DNA from: Nocardia suismassiliense
Lineage (GTDB): Bacteria > Actinomycetota > Actinomycetes > Mycobacteriales > Mycobacteriaceae
Length of the DNA: 64,000 bases
Assembly (NCBI RefSeq): GCF_900269665.1
Contig: NZ_LT985361.1
Span: 6,459,933-6,523,932 of the forward strand
Direction: 5' to 3'
The position numbers were made by a program, and so were the translations under genes. The notes under the pieces were generated by a model. That model was not told the DNA's origin. It worked only from the letters and a program-made list of their open reading frames with translations, and searched no databases. Shown piece by piece: positions 32,572 through 42,271 of the stretch (position 1 is the stretch's first letter; every line of letters starts with the position of its first letter).

Positions 32572-33262
32572 CGAGAGCCAGTGCGGATCTTGCTGACAAC
32601 CACCGCTGCGCCAGCATTGGCACCATTTCGCGTACCCCCTGGCGCTCCGTTCATGAGCAACGGGACCCAGCGACGCCAAAGCGCGCGGCCCGCCGCCGCC
32701 ATGTCCCGCTGAGTGAGCAGCTGCATGCCGAGCGGGACATCACGGCGGACTCACTCGCGTTTTCCCACCCCTATGTCCCGCTGGGTGATCAGCTCGGCCG
32801 CAAGTGGGACGTCATGGCGTGCTTACTCCCGTCTCCCTGCCCTCATGTCCCGTCGTTCATGAAAGCGGGCCGCTGCCAGCGAAATCCGCACCCTCTCTCC
32901 CGCAACGTATTCCATTCCCGGAGCTCTCGAAACGCAACCACAGCCAGATGACCACGCTGGAACTGAGCGCCGCGTGACCGACCGCGGAGGTAAGCCGGGT
33001 ACGGCACACGACGCGCCCAGCACTACTCACGGGAAAACCTGGCTAAGTCTTCAGCTCACTGGATTGTTCACCCGGGGAGTTCTTGATTGCTCCTATCGGG
33101 GAGGTGAACCTTGGCGAGGTGTCTCTGGGTGCACCCGTCTAGGACCGCGCGCTCAAAGTGCGAGTGGGGCTCGCCCTTATGTCCCGTTGATCATGGTCGA
33201 CTCGGGGTGGCTACGCTCGGAAGGTGTCGGCTTGGGGCCGATCGTCGAGGAGGGGGTTACCG
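32572..33262. repeat. Intergenic region with dispersed GGGACAT palindromes
   Basis: About 690 bp without a credible gene. It contains a perfect 10-bp inverted repeat ATGTCCCGCT (32701-32710) and AGCGGGACAT (32731-32740), then ATGTCCCGCT (32773-32782), GTGGGACGTCATGGCGTGC (32805-32823), ATGTCCCG (32845-32852) and ATGTCCCGTTGATCAT (about 33179-33194). All relate to the arms of the array at 61.65-63.44 kb. The promoter for proline iminopeptidase should be at the right end. Confidence 0.7.
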
Positions 33263-34249
33263 ATGACTGCGAGCCAGTCGGAACATGTTGTGGCACAGCC
33301 GTTTCCTGCGATCGAGCCGTATGCGCACGGGCTGTTGGATGTCGGGGACGGTAACCAGATCTACTGGGAGACCAGCGGTAATCCCAACGGTAAGCCCGCG
33401 TTGGTGGTGCACGGCGGGCCGGGGAGCGGGGGTCGCCGGGGTTCCCGCAAGAACTTCGATCCTGCGATCTATCGCACCGTGCTGTTCGATCAGCGCGGCT
33501 GTGGTGAGAGCCTGCCGCACGCCTCGGATCCGGCAGTCGATATGTCGCACAACACCACAGACCACCTGATCGCCGATATGGAGCGCCTGCGGGTGCACCT
33601 CGATATCGAGAAGTGGCTGCTGTACGGCGGGTCTTGGGGGTCGACGCTGATTCTCGCCTACGCCGAACGGTTTCCCGAGCGGGTCTCCGAGATCGTCCTG
33701 GTCGGTGTCACGATGACCCGTCCGGAAGAGACGGACTGGCTTTACCGCGGTGTCGCCCGCTTCCTGCCGGGCCCGTGGGAGACGTTCCGCAACGCGCTGC
33801 CGGAATCAGAGCGCGACGGGAATCTCGTTGCCGCATACAGCCGTTTGATGAACAACCCCGATCCGGCGGTGCGCGCGACGGCGGCCCGTAACTGGTGCGC
33901 GTGGGAGGACGCCGTCATCGCGCACGAAACCCAAGGCAACTCCGGCCAATACAGCAACAAACCCGACGCGGCACTGCTCGCCTTCGTCCGGATCTGCACG
34001 CACTACTTCGCCAATGACGCGTGGCTGCCGGACGGACAACTACTCGCCGACGCGCACAAGCTCGCGGGCATCCCCGGCGTACTGATCCACGGACGCCTGG
34101 ATCTCGGCAGCCCCTTACAAACCGCCTGGCAGTTGGCGCAAGAGTGGCCCGACGCCGAACTGCACGTCATCGACGAATCCGGCCACACCGGCAGCCCCGC
34201 AATGCTGACGACGATCCTCGAAGCCATCTCCCGCTTCGGTCGCCGCTGA
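33263..34249 (+). CDS. pip: Proline iminopeptidase
   Basis: The 328-residue alpha/beta hydrolase has the nucleophile elbow GGSWGSTLILAYAERFPE, the oxyanion segment VVHGGPGSGG, Asp in LIHGRLDLGSP and His in VIDESGHTGSP. The GCGESLPHA motif after DQRGC is family-specific. It releases N-terminal proline from peptides. ATG 33263 has a GAGGAGGGG site; the frame upstream is not homologous. It ends 12 bp before the stop of a convergent TetR gene. Confidence 0.94.
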   Translation: MTASQSEHVVAQPFPAIEPYAHGLLDVGDGNQIYWETSGNPNGKPALVVHGGPGSGGRRGSRKNFDPAIYRTVLFDQRGCGESLPHASDPAVDMSHNTTDHLIADMERLRVHLDIEKWLLYGGSWGSTLILAYAERFPERVSEIVLVGVTMTRPEETDWLYRGVARFLPGPWETFRNALPESERDGNLVAAYSRLMNNPDPAVRATAARNWCAWEDAVIAHETQGNSGQYSNKPDAALLAFVRICTHYFANDAWLPDGQLLADAHKLAGIPGVLIHGRLDLGSPLQTAWQLAQEWPDAELHVIDESGHTGSPAMLTTILEAISRFGRR

Positions 34250-34261
34250 CCAACCGCACTG

Positions 34262-34873
34262 TCAGGGCTCGAGCACCGCACGGACGAACGCGACAAGGTC
34301 GTTGCGGACCCGTTTCTGGTCCAGCCCGTCGGCACCGGCCCGAAGCGCGGACAGCAAGGCGGACAACAGAATCGACAGCAAAATCTCCCCGGTCAACCGC
34401 GGATCGAGCTCCGGATCCAGATACCCGAGCGTCATCCCCTTCTTGAGCCGGGAGGTGGCCTCGTCGCCGTAAACGGTCAGGTTCCGGATCGAACGCTCCG
34501 CCACCTGATCATCGATCGAGGTCGCCTCGAGCAGAATGAACGACACCAAACCCGGCTCGTCCGCGACCAATTCATAACAGTGATCGACGACGCGCCCGAA
34601 CAGTTCACAGAATTCGTCGAGCGTCTGCGGCCGCTGCCCGGTCACCGCCCGGCCGAAGACCCGCTCGCGGATCAACGCAAAGTAGTGATCGATAACAGCG
34701 TCGAGCACATCGCGCTTGTTGGTGAAGTAGTTGTAGAAGGTGCCGTGACTCACGCCCGCCCGGGCCACGATGTCGGCGACGACGACGGTGCGATACCCCT
34801 TGTCGACGAACAGCTCGTACGCGGCGAAAACGAGCTCGGCGCGGCGTTTGGCGCTGCGATCGGCGGCATTCAC
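34262..34873 (-). CDS. TetR-family regulator (second of tandem pair)
   Basis: The 203-residue regulator has an N-terminal HTH (RRAELVFAAYELFVDKGYRT, then ARAGVSHGTFYNYFTNKRDV) and a C-terminal ligand domain of the general TetR type. The start overlaps the stop of the other TetR gene by 4 nt, so the two regulators are co-translated. The Mce operon lies upstream on the same strand; regulation of mce by TetR proteins is known in mycobacteria, but here the genes sit after mce, separated by a small gap. Confidence 0.9.
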   Translation of the reverse strand: MNAADRSAKRRAELVFAAYELFVDKGYRTVVVADIVARAGVSHGTFYNYFTNKRDVLDAVIDHYFALIRERVFGRAVTGQRPQTLDEFCELFGRVVDHCYELVADEPGLVSFILLEATSIDDQVAERSIRNLTVYGDEATSRLKKGMTLGYLDPELDPRLTGEILLSILLSALLSALRAGADGLDQKRVRNDLVAFVRAVLEP

Positions 34874-35544
34874 CGAGCCGGCCCGTCCGCGACGGCAGCA
34901 CGCGGCCGCAAGGCCTTTTCGAGCACGGTGAGCACACCGGCGGTGGCCCGTTCCCGCGCCTGTGGCGTGTTGTCGCCGCGCATCTCCTGCAACACCCCGG
35001 GCACCACCAGAGTCAGGGTGGTGTGCGCGGTCACCTCGACGTCGATGTCGGCCCGGATCCAGCCCGCCGCGACACCGCGCCGAAGTTCTTGCGCCACAAA
35101 GGTACTGACGAGCATCTCCAAGCCGAGCAGCCGGTCGCTGAGCTCCTTGTCGATGGCGCCGGCCTCGACGAGCACCAGCCGGACGAAGTTCGGGTCGTGC
35201 TCCAGCATCGCGTACAACCGCGCGATGGCCGCCCGGACACCGGCGAGCATCTCCGCGGCCGACGTCGGACGGCTCAGCAGCGTGTGCGGCTGCAACACCT
35301 CGACGAGCTTCTCGACCCCGAAATCGACGACGTGGTCGAGGATTTCGCGTTTACTCGCGAAATACCGGTACACCGTGCCCTGCCCGATCCCGGCATGCGC
35401 AGCCACATCGGAGATCGCGGTCGCCTCGTACCCACGTTCGGCGAACACGGCGTAGGCCGACTCGATAATCTGCTGTCTGCGCCGTTCCGGCAGACCGGCA
35501 AGCGGCGGCCGACCACGGCGGGCCGCGCGGGACTGGTCCGGCAC
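34870..35544 (-). CDS. TetR-family regulator (first of tandem pair)
   Basis: The 224-residue regulator has an HTH in RRRQQIIESAYAVFAERGYE and AHAGIGQGTVYRYFASKREI. The C-terminal region resembles acrAB/fatty-acid-type TetR ligand domains. It is followed by an overlapping second TetR. The pair may act as a heterodimer or control separate targets. It starts about 45 bp after the stop of the Mce-associated gene, on the same strand. Confidence 0.9.
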   Translation of the reverse strand: MPDQSRAARRGRPPLAGLPERRRQQIIESAYAVFAERGYEATAISDVAAHAGIGQGTVYRYFASKREILDHVVDFGVEKLVEVLQPHTLLSRPTSAAEMLAGVRAAIARLYAMLEHDPNFVRLVLVEAGAIDKELSDRLLGLEMLVSTFVAQELRRGVAAGWIRADIDVEVTAHTTLTLVVPGVLQEMRGDNTPQARERATAGVLTVLEKALRPRAAVADGPAR

Positions 35545-35589
35545 AGCATTCCCTCTCGACGGAACCAGGACAGCTAGCGCGTCAGCTTA

Positions 35590-36171
35590 TCAACGCGCCG
35601 GCGCCTCGCCCTTCGGGCCGTAGTCCACCACCTGCCAGTCGCCGCCGTTCTTGGCCACGGTCACCACCAGCAGGTTGGGCACTGTGGCCGGCGTCGGCTG
35701 CTGGATGTTCTGCGTCTTCTGGGTGGCGAGCACCGTCACCGAGTACTGGTCGTTGCCCTGGGCGTCCACCGTGGTGCCCAGCACCTGCCCGGTGGCCACC
35801 ACCTGCGCCTCGGTCATGATCTTCGCCAGCGTGTCGTGCACCTCGTCGTAGCGCTTGCGCAGCGCGTCGGAGGTGCCACGCTGCACGCCGTCGAAGAACG
35901 CGGGCAGGTTCTTGTGGTCGTAGGTGAGTGAGCGCAGCGTGTAGTCCTGGGCGACCTCGGCGGCCTTGGCGCGGTCGGTGTTCTGCTGCCGTAACGCGCT
36001 GAGATCGTCGGCGGCCGACTGCCAGGACAGCCCGAGCGCGATGGCGAGCACCGCGAGCAGTACGGTCAGTCCGCCGAGTATGTAGCCGATGCTGTTGCGC
36101 TGCTGCATTTCTGGCGCAGGCTTCGCTGGCACTTCGGCGCCGCTTTCGGCCGCGGGATCGGGCGTGGTCAT
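35590..36171 (-). CDS. Mce-associated membrane protein (Mam)
   Basis: The 193-residue protein has an N-terminal cytoplasmic stretch, one membrane segment (IGYILGGLTVLLAVLAIALG, about residues 28-47) and an extracytoplasmic domain ending VVTVAKNGGDWQVVDYGPKG. This is the layout of the Mce-associated proteins (Mam) that stabilise Mce transporter complexes. It is the last gene of the Mce operon. The N-terminus is acidic and Pro/Ala-rich. Confidence 0.85.
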   Translation of the reverse strand: MTTPDPAAESGAEVPAKPAPEMQQRNSIGYILGGLTVLLAVLAIALGLSWQSAADDLSALRQQNTDRAKAAEVAQDYTLRSLTYDHKNLPAFFDGVQRGTSDALRKRYDEVHDTLAKIMTEAQVVATGQVLGTTVDAQGNDQYSVTVLATQKTQNIQQPTPATVPNLLVVTVAKNGGDWQVVDYGPKGEAPAR

Positions 36172-36186
36172 GATGGCCTCAACTCT

Positions 36187-37131
36187 CTACTTCGGAATGT
36201 CGAGCGTGATTCGGGCGGTCCCGTGCTCCGGGAAGGTCGCCGACAACAGGTCGATGATCGAACCGGCGTCCACCCGAACGGGTTTCAGCACACTCGTCGC
36301 CGGCCGCAGCGCGGTGGCGATGTGCGCAAGGTCCGGTCCGAGCACCGTGAGGTACTGGTCGATCTTGCGCACCAGCGGCCCCAGCGGCTCGTCCCAGACA
36401 TGTTCGCCCGCATAGGAATAGCCGCGGAACGCCTCGATCAGGTGCACCACCTCGGGCAGCAGGTCGGTGAAATCGTCGGCCCAGCCACCGATCACCGGCC
36501 CGTAGCCGTCGAAGTTCTGCGCGAGATCCTGCCCGTTCAGATACAGCCGGGTGATGGCGTCGCGCTTGTCGTGCAGCAGCTGCGCCGTCATGGTCAGCGT
36601 CCGGGTGAGGTTGGCGATCTCCGGTTCCCGGCCCGCGTACCCCTGCGACAGGATGGCGGCGAGTTGTTCGATCTTCACCGGATCGATCTGCGCGTTCAGC
36701 ACGTCCAGCTTGGCCAGCGCCTCGCTGACCGTCGTCGCGATGCGCACCTGATGGGCAGGCACGACACTGCCGTCGGTGAGGTACGGGCCCGCCGTGCCGG
36801 TCGGGCGAAAGTCCATGAACTGCTCGCCCGCCGCCGACAGATTGCTGACGTGCACCTCGCTTCCCAGCGGGACCCGGTACTTCGCGTCCAGCTCGATCCG
36901 CACCGCCAGCCCGGTACCGGTGGCGGTGATGGCGCGCACCTTGCCGATTCGCATGCCGCGCAGGTCGACCTGGGAGGTCTGCATCAGGCCGCCGGACGAA
37001 TCCATCAGCACCGTCACGGTATTCGTGCTGCGGCGCGGGTCGATGTCGAGCACCCCGACCGCCATGTACGCCGCGCACACCACGGTCATGACGAGCAGCA
37101 GCACCAGCGAGACCGGACCGGAGAGCTTCAT
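36187..37131 (-). CDS. Mce-family protein, MceF position
   Basis: The 314-residue protein has one N-terminal membrane segment (VSLVLLLVMTVVCAAYMAVG) and an MlaD/Mce domain (VTVLMDSSGGLMQTSQVDLR, then IGKVRAITATGTGLAVRIEL), then a helical tail. Mce proteins form a tunnel that takes lipids or sterols across the periplasm-like space. It lies between the MceE lipoprotein gene and the Mam gene. Substrate is unknown. Confidence 0.92.
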   Translation of the reverse strand: MKLSGPVSLVLLLVMTVVCAAYMAVGVLDIDPRRSTNTVTVLMDSSGGLMQTSQVDLRGMRIGKVRAITATGTGLAVRIELDAKYRVPLGSEVHVSNLSAAGEQFMDFRPTGTAGPYLTDGSVVPAHQVRIATTVSEALAKLDVLNAQIDPVKIEQLAAILSQGYAGREPEIANLTRTLTMTAQLLHDKRDAITRLYLNGQDLAQNFDGYGPVIGGWADDFTDLLPEVVHLIEAFRGYSYAGEHVWDEPLGPLVRKIDQYLTVLGPDLAHIATALRPATSVLKPVRVDAGSIIDLLSATFPEHGTARITLDIPK

Positions 37132-38147
37132 CGCACCATTCCAATCGACCGGAGCACCTGGATCATCTCGTCCGAGCGGCCCGCGGCGTCGGCGGCGACC
37201 GCCTCGGGCGTCACCCGCTGCACCCGAATGTTGGGCGGCGCACTGAAGAACGGAATCAGCTTGTCGCGCAACAACCGGTTCATCGCGGCGACGTTCATCG
37301 GCACCGTGGTGTCGGCGCTGCCGATGGTGCGGGCCGCCGGCGCCAGGATGCCGATGATGTCGTGCAGGTCGCCGCGCAGCGGAAGCGCGAGATCGCCCAC
37401 GTACGTGGCCAATTCACCGCCGTCGATGATCAGCTGAACCAGGCCGAACAGCACCTCCGACAGACCGGCGGCGCGGCCGGGCCCGAGGGTGAGAGTGCGG
37501 TCGACATTGTCCTTGTTCGCCTCCAGCGTGGTCGTGACGCTGGCGGCGGCGGCCAGGATCCGGTCGAGTTCGCTGGTGTGCGTGGCGAGGTCGTGCAGCG
37601 CGTTCCGGCCACCGGCCAGAATGCGGGACAGATCCGCCGGGTCGGTCGGGAAGGCCGCGTTGACGCTGGCGACGAGCTCCTGCATCTCACCGAAGCGGCC
37701 ACCGGTGACGATGTTCGACATCGCCCGCAGGATGTCCTCCACATTGGCGGCGGGCACCGTGCGGCTGCGCGGGATGACATCACCGTTCACCAGGAACGGC
37801 GGACCGGCGTTCGACGGCGCCTGCAACGCGATATGGATGTCACCGAGGATGGTGCTCTGCCGCAGCTCCGCGGTGGCCGACTTGGGCAGTCGCACATCGG
37901 CTTTCAGGTCTACCGTGGCGACGGCGGTATCCCCGATCAGCTCGATCCGGTCGAGCATGCCGACCTCGACACCCTCGGCGATGATCTTGGCCCGGTCCGG
38001 CAGGTTCAGCACCGAGCCGAATTCGATGCGGATCGAGAAGGTGTCGCCCGACAGATACGTGCCCGGAATCGGGACGTCGGTCGCCCGCACGCCACAGCCG
38101 GTCAGCACCAGGACCACCGCTGCGAGCACCGGAATCAGCCGCTTCAT
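37128..38147 (-). CDS. Mce-family lipoprotein, MceE position
   Basis: The 339-residue lipoprotein has a signal peptide with lipobox LTGC (Cys 18, MKRLIPVLAAVVLVLTGC), a Mce domain (IRIEFGSVLNLPDRAKIIAE, LPKSATAELRQSTILGDI), and a helical tail. A lipobox is the usual sign of the E position. It overlaps mceF by 4 nt and the mceD stop by 4 nt. Confidence 0.92.
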   Translation of the reverse strand: MKRLIPVLAAVVLVLTGCGVRATDVPIPGTYLSGDTFSIRIEFGSVLNLPDRAKIIAEGVEVGMLDRIELIGDTAVATVDLKADVRLPKSATAELRQSTILGDIHIALQAPSNAGPPFLVNGDVIPRSRTVPAANVEDILRAMSNIVTGGRFGEMQELVASVNAAFPTDPADLSRILAGGRNALHDLATHTSELDRILAAAASVTTTLEANKDNVDRTLTLGPGRAAGLSEVLFGLVQLIIDGGELATYVGDLALPLRGDLHDIIGILAPAARTIGSADTTVPMNVAAMNRLLRDKLIPFFSAPPNIRVQRVTPEAVAADAAGRSDEMIQVLRSIGMVR

Positions 38148-39193
38148 GGCGCCCCCAGCGAGCCCAGGATGACCCGGACCAGACCGGGCTGGCTACCGTC
38201 GGCCGACTCGTAGTGCGGCGGACGGTAATTCACCCGCACCGCACCCGTGGCCGGGTCGTACACCTGGGCCAGCCGACCGGCCAGCGGCGGCAGCTGCACC
38301 AGCAGATCCACGATGCTGCCCGCCAGCACCGCGTAACGATGCACCTCCGGCACGATGCGATCCAGGAATTCGAAGGACTGCTGGTCGTACTTGCCGACGT
38401 TGCGGGCGATCACCGGCAGGAACTCGAGCGCGAGATCCACCGCCCTGGACAGTTCCGCGGAAAAGCCGTGGACCAAGTCGATGCCGTTGTTCAGATTGTC
38501 CAGCAGCGCTTGCATATCCGGCCAGTTGGTGATGAACATCGTGGTGAGCAGGTCGAGATTGTCGACGAGCCGGCGGATCACCACGTCCCGGTCGGCCGGA
38601 TCGCCGATCACCTGGGACAGGCGCTGCAGTAGCGAATTCCACTGCGGGCCGGTGCCGTCGAGCGTGCGGACCGCGCCGGTGAGGGTGTCGTCGAGCAGCG
38701 TGTCCGACGGTGCGCCCGGTGTCGGTGACTGCTGCGCGCCGAGCAGGTCGCCGGACAGCTTGCCGAGCGCGTCGAGCGCCTCGCTGATGCCGACCGGGGT
38801 CTTGGTGCGCGCCAACGACACACACTGTGCGGTGTCGAATTTCGGGCCGCCGGTGTAGGTCTTGGTCAGCTCGACGCGCCGGTCGGTGACGATGGAGCTC
38901 GACATGGTGACGGCCTCGACGTCGGCGGGCAACGTCAACTTGCCGTCGATCGTCATGGTCACCCGCATCCGGTCGCCGAGTGCTTCGATGCCGGAGACGG
39001 TGCCGACCTCCACGCCGAGCATCGTGACGCTGTTGCCCTCGTAAAGCCCTACGGTGTCGGTGAATTCGGCACACAGACGCTGCTTGGCCGGCTGCACCCG
39101 ATCCAGCCAAGACGCGCCGCTCACGCCGACCACCACCGCGACGGTGACCAGCACTGCCCCGATGACCACGCCCGCTCTTACCCAAGCACGCAT
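38144..39193 (-). CDS. Mce-family protein, MceD position
   Basis: The protein has 349 residues, a membrane anchor (AGVVIGAVLVTVAVVVGVSG) and a Mce domain (LCAEFTDTVGLYEGNSVTML, then VGTVSGIEALGDRMRVTMTI). ATG 39193 is chosen since it overlaps the mceC stop (TGATG); a longer frame starts ten codons upstream. The tail has helices and an acidic segment. Confidence 0.9.
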   Translation of the reverse strand: MRAWVRAGVVIGAVLVTVAVVVGVSGASWLDRVQPAKQRLCAEFTDTVGLYEGNSVTMLGVEVGTVSGIEALGDRMRVTMTIDGKLTLPADVEAVTMSSSIVTDRRVELTKTYTGGPKFDTAQCVSLARTKTPVGISEALDALGKLSGDLLGAQQSPTPGAPSDTLLDDTLTGAVRTLDGTGPQWNSLLQRLSQVIGDPADRDVVIRRLVDNLDLLTTMFITNWPDMQALLDNLNNGIDLVHGFSAELSRAVDLALEFLPVIARNVGKYDQQSFEFLDRIVPEVHRYAVLAGSIVDLLVQLPPLAGRLAQVYDPATGAVRVNYRPPHYESADGSQPGLVRVILGSLGAP

Positions 39194-40239
39194 CAGCAAG
39201 CCCTCCCCTCGAACGGAATACACAGTGCCGGACCGCGTATCACGCTGGCGGACTGGTCGATGGTCACGCCGTCCACGCCGAGCATCGCCGAGATCTTCCC
39301 GATGAAGTCCTTGATCCCCGCGATGACCGTGTCGAGCCGGCCGGGGTCCTGCACGAGTTTGTTGAACAGCTGCTCGAATTCGGCGACCGACGGTTCGATC
39401 GAGTCGCCGTAGGCCATTACCGGCCGGTGCAGCACCGCGAAGAACCGCTTCAACAGTTCGAAGACCTGGACGACCTCGCCCCTGCGCTGCCCGAGCACCA
39501 CGGCGACACCACCGAGTTCGCGCACGAAGTCGGCGAGCACCGCCCGGTCGGTCGCGATCGCGCCGATGTATTCGTCGGACACCCGCACCGCCGAGTCCAG
39601 CTGGGTCGACCGCTCGGCCAGCACGCCGGTCAGGTCGTTGAAGTTGCCGATGATCGAGCGCACCGCGTCGGGCTGACCGGCCAGCGCCGCGTTCACCTCG
39701 GCGATGGTGCTGCGCAGCGTGGTTCCGTCCACCTGGCTGAGCACCGGGGTGGCGACGTCGATGATGTCGGTCAGCTCGAACGGGGTGGTGGTCCGTTCCG
39801 GCGGAATGTGCTTACCACCCAGCGCTCGCTCCCCCTGCGGAGCGAGCGACAGGTAGTGCCCGCCGATCGGCGTCAGCATCTTCACCGCCACCGACGAGGC
39901 GTCACCGACCCGGACCTCGCGGTCCACGCCGAAGCGCACCTCCACGTGGTCACCGACCAGCTCCACCGAGCGGACCTGGCCCACTTTGATGCCCGCGATG
40001 CGCACCTCGTCGCCGGTGCGGGCGCCGCCCGAGTTGCGGAAGTCCGCCGTGTAGGACTGCTCACCGAAGGGCACCACGTACAGCACCGCGGCGGCGAGCA
40101 GACCGAGCACGCTCACCAGCACACCGGCTATCCCCCATCGCATCTGCGACCAGGAGTCCGATTTCTCCGCGCGTAACTGTTTCACCTCGCCGAACAGTCG
40201 CCACGGCAGCCCGATGAGTTGCCTTGCCGCACCGGTCAT
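39193..40239 (-). CDS. Mce-family protein, MceC position
   Basis: The 348-residue protein has a cytoplasmic segment, a membrane anchor (IAGVLVSVLGLLAAAVLYVV) and a Mce domain (YTADFRNSGGARTGDEVRIA, GIKVGQVRSVELVGDHVEVR). ATG 40239 overlaps the mceB stop (ATGA); another ATG lies two codons upstream (40245). Position C in the operon. Confidence 0.9.
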   Translation of the reverse strand: MTGAARQLIGLPWRLFGEVKQLRAEKSDSWSQMRWGIAGVLVSVLGLLAAAVLYVVPFGEQSYTADFRNSGGARTGDEVRIAGIKVGQVRSVELVGDHVEVRFGVDREVRVGDASSVAVKMLTPIGGHYLSLAPQGERALGGKHIPPERTTTPFELTDIIDVATPVLSQVDGTTLRSTIAEVNAALAGQPDAVRSIIGNFNDLTGVLAERSTQLDSAVRVSDEYIGAIATDRAVLADFVRELGGVAVVLGQRRGEVVQVFELLKRFFAVLHRPVMAYGDSIEPSVAEFEQLFNKLVQDPGRLDTVIAGIKDFIGKISAMLGVDGVTIDQSASVIRGPALCIPFEGRAC

Positions 40240-41243
40240 TTGCATACCACCAGCTTCTGGTTGCCGAGCACGACATCGCCGATGCCCGGTAGCCCGAGCT
40301 CGCCCCCGGCGCAGGAGTACGTCTTCGCGGTGCCGCTCGCGGGCACGTTCTGGTTCAGCCCCGCGATCAACGACGGCACCAGCGACAGGATTTCGACCAG
40401 CTGATCGGTCTGCGGCAGCAACCTGCGCAGCAGCCCGTCCAACGGCAGGTAGCTGTCGTCGTAGGCCCCTTGCAGCTCCTCCAGCAGCGGAATGAGCGGC
40501 ACCAGCGTGCGATTCGCCTGCTCGACCGCCTTGACGATCATCGCGGTCCGGCTGCCGAACTGGTTGAGCACGCCGTTCAGCTGCTTGACCAGATCGCCTA
40601 CCGCCGCGGACTTTCCGCCGATCGAACGGGAGATCGCGCCGAGGTTGTTGATCAGCAGCACCACCACCGCCTCGCTGCTCTTGGCATGCTTGGTGAGCCG
40701 GTCGAGATCGGCCAGCGCGGGACCGATGCCGCTGCCGTCGCCCTGCAGCACCCGCAGGATGTTCGTGCCGAACTGGTTGAGCTGTGCGGTATCCAGCGTG
40801 TCGAACAGCGGCTTGAAGCCGTTGAACAGGGTGGACACGTCGAAACTCGGGATGGTGCGCTGCACCGGAATAGTGCCCCCGGCTGCGAGCCGCACGCCGC
40901 CCGGTTTCGGTGTCATCACTTCGATGTAGCGCTGCCCGATCAGATCCTGGTAGCGCACAGCGGCTTCGGTGTTGTCGTAGAGGGGACGCTGGCGGTCCAC
41001 GGTGAACCGGACGCGTGCGTGCTTGCCGTCCAGCTCGACGCTGTCGACCTTCCCGACGGCCACGCCCGACATGCGCACCACGTCCCCGGCGTACAGCCCC
41101 GAGATATCGGTGAAAACAGCGTCATAGGAGACCTTGTCGTCGGGCACCGGCGTATTCAGCGCGGCCACAATGAAAGCCGAGCACACCGCGACAATCGCGA
41201 CGAACACCCCGAGCTTCACCGCCGCGGCGGTCACACTGTTCAT
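40236..41243 (-). CDS. Mce-family protein, MceB position
   Basis: The 335-residue protein has a membrane anchor (AVKLGVFVAIVAVCSAFIVA) and a Mce domain (YDAVFTDISGLYAGDVVRMS, then GVAVGKVDSVELDGKHARVR). A Cys-containing end (KTYSCAGGELG and VVCK) is unusual and could form a disulphide outside the cell. Overlaps mceA by 4 nt. Confidence 0.91.
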   Translation of the reverse strand: MNSVTAAAVKLGVFVAIVAVCSAFIVAALNTPVPDDKVSYDAVFTDISGLYAGDVVRMSGVAVGKVDSVELDGKHARVRFTVDRQRPLYDNTEAAVRYQDLIGQRYIEVMTPKPGGVRLAAGGTIPVQRTIPSFDVSTLFNGFKPLFDTLDTAQLNQFGTNILRVLQGDGSGIGPALADLDRLTKHAKSSEAVVVLLINNLGAISRSIGGKSAAVGDLVKQLNGVLNQFGSRTAMIVKAVEQANRTLVPLIPLLEELQGAYDDSYLPLDGLLRRLLPQTDQLVEILSLVPSLIAGLNQNVPASGTAKTYSCAGGELGLPGIGDVVLGNQKLVVCK

Positions 41244-42268
41244 CGCGGCACCCCGATGATCGAATCGGCGAGGTAGGGCATGTTTTTCACGATCACCTCC
41301 AGCTGCAGCTGCACCCGGCCGTCGACCACCGGGAACGCGCTGTCGATCCGGGCGAGCAAGGCGGGCAGCCGGTTGTACGCGGGCGCGACCGTGCCGAGCG
41401 ACGCGCTGATCGGCACCACCAGATCCAGCACGCCGCCGATCGTCACGGCCAGATCCGGGTTGTTCCGGCGCAGCAGATCGGTGACCGGCAGCAGCAGTTC
41501 GGTGTCCAGGCCGGACAGCGAATGCTTTGTCCGCTCGCGATTTTCGAGGCTGCCGAAGTACTCGCTGCTGTCCAGCACGCCGAGGATCACATCGACCACC
41601 GGTGCCGTGGTCTGCGCGGCACCCGCTCCGACGTCGGCGCCGATATCCAGGTAATGCCCCAGCGGCGCACGCTGATTCATGGCCAGCACCCGGGCGGTGG
41701 CGAAGAACGACCGCACCGCAGGCCCCATCGACGCGGTGTTGTCCAGCAGCAGATCGAACAGCGCGCGCACGGTGTCGGAGTCGAGCACCTGGGTCAGCCG
41801 TGCCGCCCGGCGGAACACACTCGACACGGTCGCGTTGGACGCGTTGGCGCCGATGAACAGCGTGGTGTTCTCCGGCAGCCGCCCGCCCTTGCCGGTGTTC
41901 ACCAATTCGATGGCGCTGGAGCCGAAGATATTCGACGAGGTGAACCGCGCCGACACGTCGTCGGTCAGCGCACCGGCCTGGTTCCGGTCCAGCGCCAGCT
42001 CGATGCGCTGGTGCCCGTAGTCGACGGTCTGCACCGTGCGCACCGTGCCGATCGCGAAGCCACGGAACTTCACCTCCGCGCCGGGCGCGAGCCCCTCACC
42101 GAGGGTGGCCGCATCGATGGTGAGGGTGAACCGGTCCGCGAACTTTCCCTGCGCGTACTGCGTGGTGAGCACGGCAACCACCAGGATGACGGCGGCGACG
42201 ACCAGCCCACGCAACCGCAGCATCCACCGTCCGGCGGCCCGGCTTGAAAGGTCAACGAATATCGGCAT
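41240..42268 (-). CDS. Mce-family protein, MceA position
   Basis: The 342-residue protein has a cytosolic start (SSRAAGRWMLRLR), a membrane segment (GLVVAAVILVVAVLTTQYA) and a Mce domain (FTLTIDAATLGEGLAPGAEV, then FRGFAIGTVRTVQTVDYGHQ). It is the first Mce gene after the permeases, separated by 3 nt from the yrbE gene. Member of the MlaD family. Confidence 0.92.
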   Translation of the reverse strand: MPIFVDLSSRAAGRWMLRLRGLVVAAVILVVAVLTTQYAQGKFADRFTLTIDAATLGEGLAPGAEVKFRGFAIGTVRTVQTVDYGHQRIELALDRNQAGALTDDVSARFTSSNIFGSSAIELVNTGKGGRLPENTTLFIGANASNATVSSVFRRAARLTQVLDSDTVRALFDLLLDNTASMGPAVRSFFATARVLAMNQRAPLGHYLDIGADVGAGAAQTTAPVVDVILGVLDSSEYFGSLENRERTKHSLSGLDTELLLPVTDLLRRNNPDLAVTIGGVLDLVVPISASLGTVAPAYNRLPALLARIDSAFPVVDGRVQLQLEVIVKNMPYLADSIIGVPR

Positions 42269-42271
42269 CAG

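Noticed and set aside
32974..33354. 126-codon plus-strand open frame before pip
   Set aside because: It overlaps the pip start, includes palindromic repeats and has no family resemblance.
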